64,000 nucleotides of DNA, taken from contig OX463845.1 of NCBI GenBank assembly GCA_949825065.1, positions 23,099,159-23,163,158 on the forward strand. The letters run 5' to 3'. The position numbers and the translations under genes are program-made. The notes beneath the pieces were generated by a model that saw only the letters and a program-made list of their open reading frames with translations, ran no database searches and had not been told where the DNA came from. Numbering within the stretch: the stretch's first letter is position 1; each line of letters opens with the position of its first letter. Shown one piece after another: positions 12,740-23,200 of the stretch. This DNA comes from Odontocerum albicorne (taxonomy: Eukaryota > Arthropoda > Insecta > Trichoptera > Odontoceridae).

Positions 12740-13200
12740 CAATATCCAAAGAAATTAGTTACAAAGTTGATAACGTTAAAGCTGTTTGATGAAAATGGCT
12801 GGATGGGTTTTTCACAAGCTCTCCGACGACAACAAGACCTGCTAAGTCCGCATATTTACCCAATCGCTTCAGCGAAATCGCCTTTCTTCAACCGTAACCG
12901 GTGATGAGTTATGGCTCCTCTTCAAACATTTCAAACGAAAGAAGGTGTGTGTTGATCCTAGCCAGCCTCCGAAAACAATTCCAAAGGTCATCATCCATTG
13001 CAAAAAAAGCCATGTGGTGTCTTTGGAAACGACCTTTGGAATTCCTCATCTTTTAATCTTGTGTCGCCGGATTTGAAACGATTGAATCATTTTCGAACTT
13101 GACTTTCACCGATTGTTCCTTCATCAAATAGTTCGTTACGATCGCGAAATGGCTGTCCATCCATTTTCGAAGTGATAAAGCATGATATAACAAATATGAA
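12740..13200 (+). pseudogene. Decayed mariner-like transposase fragment
   Basis: Reading through a few frameshifts gives a mariner-like string: FFNR followed by VTGDE.W, then KRKKVC and QPPKT.PK, then a KK..HVVSLET stretch. This resembles the region around the first catalytic aspartate and the following WDxKG region. No terminal inverted repeats were found, and the N-terminal half is unrecognisable. Confidence 0.45.
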
Positions 13201-13594
13201 GGTGGTTATCGAAAAATTATGTATAATTTTTTTTTAAACAAAATGACGAATTTGACATATTATTAGGGCATCGATAAAACGATTTTATGGTAAGCGACAT
13301 TTATGAATTTGTGGAGTTTTTTTATTCAATTAAATAAAATAGAATACTCACCTTAACAATTTTTTTATCAAATTCATATGAATTAATTAAGTTGCATGGT
13401 TTACTCCAATTACGAAGATATATTATAAGTTAAAAATTTGATAACGTTAAAGCTGTTTGATATTTTAAAGAAACAATGTACTCGTATAATATTTATGGGC
13501 ATTTTTGACTCACTAATCTTATATTTTTACATATGAATTTATGAATATGACAAAAATAGTAATATGTAATCCTTATAGATATTGCACAATAAAG

Positions 13595-13745
13595 TCAGGT
13601 TGTACTGTATACAACAAAAGTGTAATAAACTACAGTGAATTGTATTTCCTTTTCAATCATAAATAATAGGGTATCTGTCATCATATAAACTCAGAATGGG
13701 AATAAAGCATATGACGATATATTGTTCTTGAACTATAATATCTAT
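13595..13745. repeat. SINE tail fragment and inverted copy of the 9845 repeat
   Basis: GTTGTACTGTATACAACAAA then AGTGTAATAAA at about 13600-13632 is the sense 3' end of the tRNA-derived SINE. 13625-13745 then matches 9845-9990 in inverse orientation (AAACTCAGAATGGGAA, ATATTGTTCTTGAACTATA). Confidence 0.55.
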
Positions 13746-16540
13746 TATATAATTTGCCTAATGTCGTTAAGCCGAAAACGAAACAAAACATACTGTGACC
13801 GTGAAGTGAAAATGAAACAAAACATATGTAGAAACTACAAAATATGTAACAGTGTCCGATTCCTCCCCATTAAACTTTGTAACTTCTAACATACACAGGG
13901 CATCATGTCGCAGGCTAAAAAACGTTTACTTACCAGTTGGTTAAAGGCCCGGGGGTTGTCTAGTAGCAATAAATCCTACACGAGTATTCAGATTAAAATA
14001 CCCACTAAACCTTGATTAAAAAAAAACCTGTCCAAACGAATTGTGTCTGTCATATGCAGGATACCAATTGATCACTGTCTGATAGAAAGTTCATAAAATT
14101 TATAAAATTCATACAAAATAAAGCCCTACATACACACGTGGAATGTGCGAGGAGATCCTCGACCATGTTTTTTTTTAATTATAAAAGGTCCTACGTCCGT
14201 TCAACATGTCCCACCTACTCGCACTCGACGTTAATTTATAGTCACATCTAAGAATTTATTTTTTCTTACATATGCTGCCTTATTTCCGTCACATTGTTAT
14301 TGACACAAATCGTCCACTTTATATAATGGAATGCCTAATTAATTAATAATAATAATAATACATTACTATTTTATTACACAAAATGTATTTTGGTTTAATA
14401 CATTTTTAGGAATAAACCACGTTTTTGCGCACCTTACATTAATACAAATAATAACTTGTTATGAAAGGCTCCATTCTTAACGAAGTCGACATAATTATCA
14501 TCAAGAGGGTCAGGGCCAGGAGACAGGGAACTGGCTCTCGGTAGTTGTGGCGACCACAGTCAGGTATTCGATATCCCCGGGGAAGCTGGCCATCGACCAC
14601 AGCGCTGCACCGATTAGCAGCGGAGTGGATAATTGTTTGCAATTTAAAAGAGTGCACAATGTGTTTTATAAGGAAATATTATGAAGATTCTATATTTTCT
14701 TCAATAGCTCCATACAAATAACGACCTTTTGTTACGAAAACACCCAATTGTGTGGTTATGCAGCACGCAGATAAAAAGTAAACATAGACTAATATTAAAG
14801 TACAATACGAAGGAAAAAGGCCTAATGGATTGACAAAGTATGAAATATTGGCAGAACTTCTGAAATAAAAGTACACGGATATGTTCATTCGGCGGTAAAT
14901 ATGAAATTGAAATATTCAGTGTACATTTTGAAATAAAAGAAAATACTCGTATAAATAAAACAAAATACACGTTAATCAGTTCTACGCGTACAGGGAAAAA
15001 TTATGCAGACATAAATGGCGAACGATTAACTCTACATTTGACAAAATTCATTCTAACATAGCGTAGAAATTGGGCTAAGATCATTCAAAAACTGCACGTG
15101 ATGTTACTTTTATATTTCGCAAAAGTTTAACAAGCATTAGTTGGTTTGGTTCCTGGTAAACTACGGCCGTTCATTCTCATGCGGTCCATAAGTCACAGAT
15201 TTAAAAAATATGAAAAAAATCTTGACTTTGAAAAAACGTGCCGTTTATTTTAAAAAGCGCCGTTTATTTTAAATTTTAAATGCGCCGTTTATTTTAAAAC
15301 GGCGCGTACGCGGCGGCTTTAATATTGTGTGTGCGCAGGCGCAATTGCAAAAGTCACGCACCCACTTGTTCATTGTCCACAGTAGTGCATACTAGCTTGG
15401 GATTTAATCAGGTGCGCGAGTGCGTTATAGTTACTTTACAGTTAACCTAACCTAACGTTTTATTTTACTCTCACTGAAAGCTTCGGAGAACGGCTTTTTT
15501 CAGGACCAAGCAAACTCTTCCTTTCACCACCAACCCATGAATACATTTAGTACCCGAAATCGATACCATGTTCAGATCTCAACGAAAATATTCTGCAAAA
15601 CATAAGTATATAAGATCCTGTTTCCATACTTTTATCGGGTGACTTTGTGCAGCTTTCTTTTTTTATAATACCAAATTACACGATAATATGAAGAAAAAAT
15701 CTTCATACATTATATATACATATATGACGATTAAGTAAAATATTGCGACCCACTGTTAATTTCGAGATTTATAAGTGGCCTACCAGCTGAAAAGTTTGCC
15801 CAGGACTGGTCTAAAATAACGTGTTTAGTTTGTAAATACACGTATGTACTAACCCACGTCAACACAGGTATCCTGCGAGAGGTTGTATTCCAAGTTATGA
15901 TAAAATATATTCCGAACCAATTTTGAAATTCCTCGAGTCGTTAATGATAATGTGAGGGAAAAAATATTTCTTTATCAAGCTTAGCAATGATGATAAAACA
16001 AACATTTTAGCATAAAAAGCAAATTATTAAAGAATTGTCCAATATTGAAAAAAAATGGGACGGAGGCTTGCAAAAAATATTTGACATAAAACAGGGGGCG
16101 CTCTTGGACCGATTTTCCTTGCCTATTTTAAGTACCAGTCCGTATATTTCAGAGCTCTAATAACATAGAGGAGTTTTCTGGATAAAACCATCCTATCTAA
16201 AATACCAATTGAACGCGAAAACAACATTAATATCAATGTAATGATATGTATAAACTCACCCTTAAATAAAAGCATATGGGATAATAAATGTTTGCTTTAA
16301 AAATAGGAGCGACGAATACTGCAGGTTGCCAAGATGTAATTACCGAGATGACTACTTCAAGAGACTAACAATTTCATGGTTGATTCGTCGAAAATATTCT
16401 CACTGAAAAAGTCCCGATACGTGAATATCGTAAATCTATCGAGTCACTCTATATTTCATTAGGCTTACAATATTTGTATACTATATAGTTTCTGGAAAAA
16501 TTCGTCAGTGCCAACATTTTCAAATTGAGATTTTTCGGTA
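13746..16540. other. Gene-free stretch with short CpG-rich patch
   Basis: I recognised no gene. Around 15239-15310 the word GCGCCGTTTATTTTAAA occurs three times in close succession, followed by CGGCGCGTACGCGGCGGC. CpG is more frequent from here to about 15440 than elsewhere. No exon follows it. A short open frame at 14439-14657 (reverse) has no recognisable motif. Confidence 0.4.
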
Positions 16541-16545
16541 ATTAG

Positions 16546-16625
16546 TATCAAACATATATGTCTGGCAACAATTTAGAATAGATATTATCAAACATATATG
16601 TCTGGCAACAATTTAGAATATATAT
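16546..16625. repeat. Two-copy tandem repeat, 40 bp unit
   Basis: TATCAAACATATATGTCTGG and CAACAATTTAGAATA occur at 16546 and again at 16586 with almost no difference. Confidence 0.9.
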
Positions 16626-16935
16626 TTTGACTGGAAATACTATTTTCACACAGTTAAAAGTATGTGAGTGCCCAAGTAAAGGCAAAGGTAGGTGCGTGCA
16701 GCCAAATTCTTGTACACATATTGTAAGAATAAAAAAATTGTTCGTTTCTTTCTTAGAGGAATACGTTTATATTGAATAATGAATTTAAGAATATTTGAAA
16801 TGAAAAACACCTCTTTTTCTTTGAGTACCGGAATTAGGAAGGAGTTTAAACTTTTAAATTGGAATATCCTAAAAATAGTTAAATATTATCAATCTATATC
16901 AGAAACCCGACAATATGTAGTGCTCACACCTGTTT

Positions 16936-16978
16936 CATCATCAGGGGAGCACAAACAAGACTTGCTCCCCTGATGATG
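16936..16978. repeat. Perfect 16 bp inverted repeat with 11-base loop
   Basis: CATCATCAGGGGAGCA at 16936-16951 is followed after CAAACAAGACT by its exact complement TGCTCCCCTGATGATG at 16963-16978. A SINE-like head starts directly after it on the reverse strand. Confidence 0.95.
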
Positions 16979-16984
16979 AGGTGA

Positions 16985-17305
16985 AAACCGAAACCACAAC
17001 CTCCGAGCTGAAAGACAGGTGTCTTACCAGCAAGACCACGGAAATCGTCAAATTAGGAATAGCGCAGTACAGGTTGACTATTTGTTATTTATTGTCATTA
17101 ATATTTTTTATTTCCATTACTGTAATGTACTCGTATTACACTTGCGCAGTTAAGTCTGGTGTATCTGTTACCACAGTTAAGCCCGGTATATATGTTTATA
17201 TAATCAAGCCTAGTGTACCTTGTCCATATGGCAATTTCTTCCAACCTGCCAGAAAAACCCGCGGGCTGGGATTCAAACGTTCTACCAACTAAGCCTCAGA
17301 GTTAA
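16985..17305 (-). mobile_element. SINE fragments, reverse orientation
   Basis: 16990-17050 holds an antisense tRNA-like head (ACAACCTCCGAGCTGAAAGA, then CTTACCAGCAAGACCACGG). A second antisense copy runs from its tail at about 17126 to CTACCAACTAAGCCTCAG at 17281-17299. Its tail, GTA then TTACACTT, is split by six extra bases that create TACTCGTA at 17128-17135. Confidence 0.65.
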
Positions 17306-18046
17306 TTTATTACAAAATAAGCCCTTGAACTTCAATGCCATAACTTTAATCTAAAAAAACAGGTATTTTTGGTGCATAAAATATTTTTCTACATTAACCA
17401 GTTTCAGGATTCTTCAGAATCTCATTGTGTCACTAGTTGCAGGCTCACTAACACCGATGATTTCTCAAAACATTCTGAGTAAAAGTCTTTCCTTACAATT
17501 ATGTCTTGTGTTTTCTCGGATAAGTTATATTCTCTCCTCCAATTCAACATGGTTTGACTCAAATCCCCATAGAAAAGTGTACATAGAACAAAACATGTTG
17601 ACGATGTAATCTAAGCTAATAATTTCGACGAATAAAGTTAAAAAAACTGTCAGTCCTCATCAGATTTGTCCATGCCATATCCATTGGGGCTATGTCCGCA
17701 GCACAACCGGTTCAGGACGCACCAGGACTTTCTTGGACCAGAATAATCAAACAACTGTTAAAATGTGTGGAACGAATAATTTAATATCCTGACATTTTTT
17801 TCTTAATTAATTTCCTGGATTTTATTTTAAATTATGTATACATTAGAAATATTATTTTTATAAAATAATTGGAATAAGAATTATACATTAGAATTATGAT
17901 TATAAAAATACACAAAATAAAATACGAAAGATTTGTTGATTAGGTGAGATTTATTAACGATACGAGATTTATTGACTACACGAAATATTTATTGAAGACG
18001 AGAGATGTATTGATTATACATGACATTTGACGAGGGTTTTGATGTC
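17306..18046. other. Gene-free stretch
   Basis: No gene or bounded repeat was recognised. Confidence 0.4.
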
Positions 18047-18048
18047 TA

Positions 18049-18295
18049 GGGTCTGAATTCATAGTCCGACTTAAATATGAATTTCTAACTTTAAAATTCC
18101 GTGATTTGTATTCATAGTCGGACCGGACCTCATACGCTCCAAACTTCAAAGTAAAGTAATGCAACCACGTGATTTCCTAATTTAAGAAAGCTAAGACATT
18201 TTTTTAAATTTTGCTTTAAATATAATACCAATTTCTTCATTAATTAAAAAAATATGATATAGTATTGTGTTAAGGTCGGACTATAAATTCATGCC
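18049..18295. mobile_element. TA-flanked MITE, family A copy 1
   Basis: The left end GGGTCTGAATTCATAGTCCG and the right end CGGACTATAAATTCATGCC are inverted repeats, each next to a TA. No coding sequence lies inside. A second copy sits at 22132-22361 with the same inner words (TACGCTCCAAACTT, CCACGTGATTTCC or CCACATGACTTCC). The TA duplication suggests mobilisation by a Tc1/mariner transposase. Confidence 0.75.
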
Positions 18296-18334
18296 TAGGT
18301 TGCTGAATCCTATTTTTTTTTCAAACATTATTAA

Positions 18335-18571
18335 CACATTCACTGCGATATGTATTTATAGAATAGTGTAGAGGTACTGAAAAAAATCATATTTTCGAAA
18401 CCTTAAAATCTTACGGTATTTTTTAAACCTTAAAATCTTACGGAAACCTTAAAATCTTAAAATATTCGGTACCATACAAACAAAGAAAATCGAATGACGC
18501 GCAACGGGCGTCATCAGCGTCTCTACAAAAAATGTGTTGACGCCCCAGGGGCGTCTTTAGCAGCGAACGTG
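18335..18571. mobile_element. TTAA-flanked MITE (piggyBac-like)
   Basis: TTAA at 18331-18334 is followed by CACATTCACTGC; GCAGCGAACGTG precedes TTAA at 18572-18575. The ends are inverted repeats with two mismatches in twelve. Subterminal ACGGGCGTCATCAGCG and TTGACGCCCC also pair. There is no coding capacity. TTAA duplication is the hallmark of piggyBac transposition. Confidence 0.8.
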
Positions 18572-18854
18572 TTAAGTATGATATTTTTATTTATGAAAAA
18601 ATGACATAAAATCGTGAAGCGTTTCGCATTTTTTCCTACTTTTGCATGTTCATTCATATGTTCTCAAAAAGACAAAGACAAATACCTAGTTTTCTGGGGT
18701 CACGACAAATGACAAATGACAAGCAATCAAACCCGGATCCATATCATTTGAGTGGCCACTTGAAATTACTTGTTTTTTATATATGTATCTTGTTTTTTCG
18801 CTGTATTGTGTATACATATTACATATATTTGTCATGGAAAATAAATTAATTGTT

Positions 18855-19515
18855 ACATACATATAGGCATAGACCTATCATACCTCTCTGCCTACTATGA
18901 CCATATCACATGTCATAGTAGGCAGAGAGGACAGAACACCGGACTATCCTATGCTACACACATCTTCCACCTTTCTCGAAAGATTTGTCTGACTTTTCAT
19001 ATTTCCTTTTATAAAAATATCATTCACTTTATCCATCCATACGTTCCTTGGTCTTCCTTTACCATGCCTTCAACTCACATTTACGCTGTTGTATTAGTAT
19101 TTCTTCATTCATTCGTTCTACATACATAAATCCTCTCAGAGTGCTCTTATCAATATTATCTAATACACCAGGTTTAAGTTTACTTCATCACATATCCTCT
19201 CCGAGTGCTCTTATCCATATTATCTAATACACCAGGCTTAAGTTTACTTCATCACATATCCTCTCCGAGTGCTCTTATCCATATTATCTAATACACCAGG
19301 CTTAAGTTTACTTCATCACATATCTTTTCAGAGTGCTCTTATCCATATTATCTAATACACAAGGTTTAAGTTTACTTCATCACATATCCTCTCAGTGCTC
19401 TTATCCATATTATTTAACACGCCGGGTTTAAGTTTACTTCATCACATATCCTCTCAGAGTGCTCTTATCCATATTATCTAATACGCCAGGTTCAAGTTTA
19501 CTTCATCACATATGA
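18855..19515 (-). mobile_element. LINE 3' fragment with internal 64 bp tandem array
   Basis: Antisense LINE terminal motif (CTCTCTGCCTACTATGAC) is followed by decayed antisense coding text (TTCCTTGGTCTTCCTTTACC corresponds to the GRPRK-type region). At 18883-18901 and 18912-18930 a perfect 19-base inverted repeat with a 10-base loop is formed by the terminal motif. From about 19127 the LINE text turns into a tandem array. Confidence 0.65.
19127..19513. repeat. Tandem array, 64 bp unit, six copies
   Basis: GTGCTCTTATC starts at 19141, 19205, 19269, 19333, 19395 and 19459. The period is 64 except for one 62-base unit. Each unit ends in AAGTTTACTTCATCACATAT. Confidence 0.95.
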
Positions 19516-19609
19516 AAAATGAATAATTATATAAAAAAAATGTTGTTTATTAATCACTGATTACATATTTTAATGATCACTCTACTTTGTTCATCGTAAG
19601 TATTTAAAT

Positions 19610-19925
19610 AGGGTGAAATAGAACATTTAAGTCGTTTGGACATGCTGAGCGGATGATCAAATTAAGTAGGAGTCGTGATAGAGGATGACCAAGAAAAATA
19701 TGGTTGGACTAAGTGAATTAAATTTTGAAAGAAGGAAAGGTAATGAGTAAGAGAAACAGAAGGAGCTGTATGAGAAAATGTATGGATGCGGTGCATGCAT
19801 AGATGGGTGATGGACGGCATGTATGGATGGGTGAAAAAGTATGTCGTAATATAAGCAATATTATCTATCTTCTCTACCTACCCCGACAGGAAAATGCCGC
19901 GTTTCTGTATATGTATGTGTAATAT
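19610..19925 (+). mobile_element. LINE 3' fragment
   Basis: The sense 3' end has GAACATTTAAGTCGTTTGGA and CATGCTGAGCGGATGA, then AGGATGACCAAGAAAAATAT. The LINE terminus CTACCTACCCCGACAGGAAA follows, then TGTATATGTATGTG. It corresponds to the 42700-43010 part of the longer copy. Stops throughout. Confidence 0.6.
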
Positions 19926-20052
19926 TTCTACATTTACTAACAAAATACAGAGTTCTATATTTACCATTAAGAAAGCTGAAAATTGTAACAATTTTTTTAT
20001 TGTTTTTATCAAGTTTGAGAAACAGAGTACGTTTTTATTCTAGATCTGAGAA

Positions 20053-20090
20053 TATATAAGGCGAAGTGATCCCATCGGGCTGCAGTTTAA
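20053..20090 (+). promoter_or_regulatory. Core promoter of the PNP gene (TATA box and initiator)
   Basis: TATATAAG at 20053-20060 is followed 31 bases later by CTGCAGTTT, an initiator-like site with its A at 20084. The start codon is 64 bases further on. Spacing and order fit an insect TATA/Inr promoter. This is a sequence match only; the transcription start is inferred. Confidence 0.6.
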
Positions 20091-20147
20091 TAAGTGCTCT
20101 CGTGAAGTGACCTCTTCAAATATTATTTTACTTAATTTGATATAATT

Positions 20148-20254
20148 ATGGCTCAGTTAACTAACGGTGTGTCCGCGAAAGTCGTTGACAGTAATAAGCT
20201 ACCAGAACTAAGGAGTGATTTGGGTCAAGGAATAGATTTACTAACAACATCCTC
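20148..20254 (+). CDS. PNP: PNP exon 1 (N-terminal extension)
   Basis: Codes [20 protein letters not shown] and 15 further residues, then leaves two bases before GTAAGT. Joined to exon 2 it gives ...TTS-S-YTYE, where YTYE matches the conserved start of animal PNP. The ATG is the first in frame after the TATA promoter. The segment itself is not conserved enough to recognise alone. Confidence 0.75.
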
Positions 20255-23200
20255 GTAAGTCTATTTCTAATTCTCTTAAATATAAGATAACTTATGAAAA
20301 GTTTCAGCTTTAACTTTGTAGAACATCATATTAGAATATTCAATAATAAATTACTTTGTTATTTTATTCGACTATTTATTTTAATCCCCGCGACACGTGT
20401 TACTGCAATTTTTCAGAATTTGCAAACCATATAATAATGAATTTTTTTTATAAACGTCTCAAAAGCTATACAACACAATATATTAAGAAATATTGGAGAT
20501 CTAGACATATTATAATGACAAAATAAAACTAATAAATAACCAATGGAAAAAAATCATCCCTCGTTACAAACCGGATCATTCCGTTTGAAGAGTCCCGAGA
20601 TAGGAGGTAGAAACACGTTTCGCGGGGATTATTTTAATCCGGATTTTTTTGTGAAATAACTAAGCTATTTTTTATTTAATATTATACGATAAATATTTTA
20701 TTAGTATTTATTTTATTTTACAAATGTACATGGGCGACACTTAAAGTAAACACAGGTTTGGAAAATATAATTTAATAAAAATAAAGCTTTCCAGCATTCA
20801 CTACACTTTGTGATCAGGTGTTTGTTATCAGGTAGGTGACTTAACGTAGTACAAGTACATCCATATATTATATTATAATAGATTCATATCTTAATATTTG
20901 TGAATAATAAATGCAATGCCGAGTTCTAAAAAAAATAATTTAGTTTGTTGTGCAAATAATTTACTTCTGCTTATGAAGTTAATTTATTTATGAGAACTAT
21001 TTATTTGGTTATTGCACATATGAAACAATTAAGGAATTTTCTACGAATACTTTTTTAATTATTAAAAAAAAATCATGTTTAGAAGACATTTTTCTCAGTA
21101 AGATACATACAAAAGCCTAGTTTACTGAGGACACGATAAATGAAAAGCAACAACCCAGATCCATGAAAATTGTGTGTCCACATTAAATTACCTGTCGTTT
21201 TTTTACAAATGATTTATTTAGATTTTTTTTATATATAAATAAATATGTATATAGTTATATATAATATAAATATGTATTTTTATGGAACTTGGAAAAAGAT
21301 TAAAATGATCCAAATAAATGCTGTAGCGTACACTGAGAAAGTATGATTGGATCGAGATTATATTTAAGAAAAAGGAAATATAAAACGTCAAAGAAATTAT
21401 AGGAGATGTACGAGAAGGTGTTTGAATGTAGAGGAGGTGAAATATGTGTGTCTCGATAGAAAAATCTGGCGCTCTGGCATATCTCCCTATCTCAACAGAG
21501 AAACGGCCCGATGGTATGTATGTACATTTTTTTAATTATTAGAAGAATTACTTAAGAATTAATTAAGTAGGGCTTACAATGTGGGTATTAGACCTAATAA
21601 CGTGGGACCCAGCGAAGAGAGTGTAATAAAATTGTGAATAACACCCGAAAGGTTATATGTACAGTGCTGTTTAGAGTACTCTCAATATACCAACGATTGA
21701 GGATTTAATGCAGCCATGTCAAACACGTGGTGATCTCAGCGGCCTATTTGGTAAGACGTTTGTCTCCCAGCCCGGAGGTTGCGGGCTTGATTCGCATTGG
21801 AACCCAGATTTTTTTAAAAAGGATTTCAGTCTGGTTTTCACTTAAGGCCTCTTTAATATCTTTCTGATTGGTTGTAAGATATTGCCACATGGCAATAAGC
21901 TCGCCAAATTGTAGTGTATAAAACGATACAATACAGTAATTCTACGGCCCGCTGAGACTTATTAAAAAAAAATGTTTTCAACTACAAGAAGGGAAAAAAT
22001 GTTATTTGGTGATTTGAAGTAAATTTATATATTTTTTTTATTGTTTGAAACACGCAACCCTTAGCCTGTAATGTAAAATAACTTATGTTTGAAGAGTAAA
22101 ACAAACAAGAAAATTAACTAGGCAAAATTTATGCCGAATTCGTAGTTCGGCCTAAATATTTATTTCTAGCCTTAAAAATTCATAATTTGTATAGAGTTTT
22201 ACTTCTTACGCTCCAAACTTTCAAGTGAGGTAATGAAACCACATGACTTCCTTATTTAAGGAAGCTACGGCACATTTATACGAAATTTAACTTTAAATAC
22301 AAATTTCTGCAGAAAATAAACTTAAAATTTAGTGTTAAGGTCGGACTATGAATTCGGGCCTTAATAGCCTATTTTTTACACCTTATTAGTACGTTATTAA
22401 GATACTGGATGTATGGACGCACCGGATAAAAAATCTAAACATTAAACTAAAACATATAAACTTCTGTAATTTGTGTGTTATGAACACATTTTACCGAAAA
22501 ATTATTGACATTAAAAAAGTTAGGCGAAGCTTGTTGTTGATTTTTACGCTAAAGATGAGTTCATTTATATATTACATTTAGTTCAACAAATTATCCGTAT
22601 TATCGCTAAGAAGCGATACACTTTAAGTGGTGTTATGTTGTCGTTAAAATGTAAATTACGTAACTAAGCAAAACAGTTGGAAAGTATTTTTTGTGATATT
22701 TTATATGCACTTGAATTTGATACGATACTTTATTGTAAAAATAATAACGACTGCGGGCAATGATATGTGTGCTTTGTCCCATCTCTGTTTGTGAAAATCA
22801 CGTTTCGTTTGAAAACAGCACTTAAAGATGGAGCACTTTAAAATGTGTACACGTATTTTTTAACGATGGTCATTCAACAACTAACCTTATAAACGAGATA
22901 TGAAAATAACAAGTGTTATTGGTAGTCTTCATGAGAAGTTTCGATTTTTTTCAATAAATCACACAGTTTAAGATATCTTTTAAGGCTCGAAACTAATCTG
23001 CAATTTCAGCATTTTTTTTGCAATGAATAATCAAAAATAATATAAATTTTGAATAAAAAATATTCGAAATCAATTTCTTCCAATTTTTTTTTCATAAATG
23101 CGGTGATTGATTAATAGAAAATGCATTGTAACTCGAACATTTGACTTGATAAGATGCTTTAGAAAGTCACCTCTTTATCTTTTAGAGGTCAAGCATTAAC

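Noticed and set aside
14439..14657. 72-residue reverse frame with MHSFKLQTIIHSAANRC
   Set aside because: No recognised family, no splice or promoter support; probably chance or part of an unknown repeat.
15441..15458. Insect telomere repeat (CCTAA)n
   Set aside because: Only two to three units are present, which is no more than chance.
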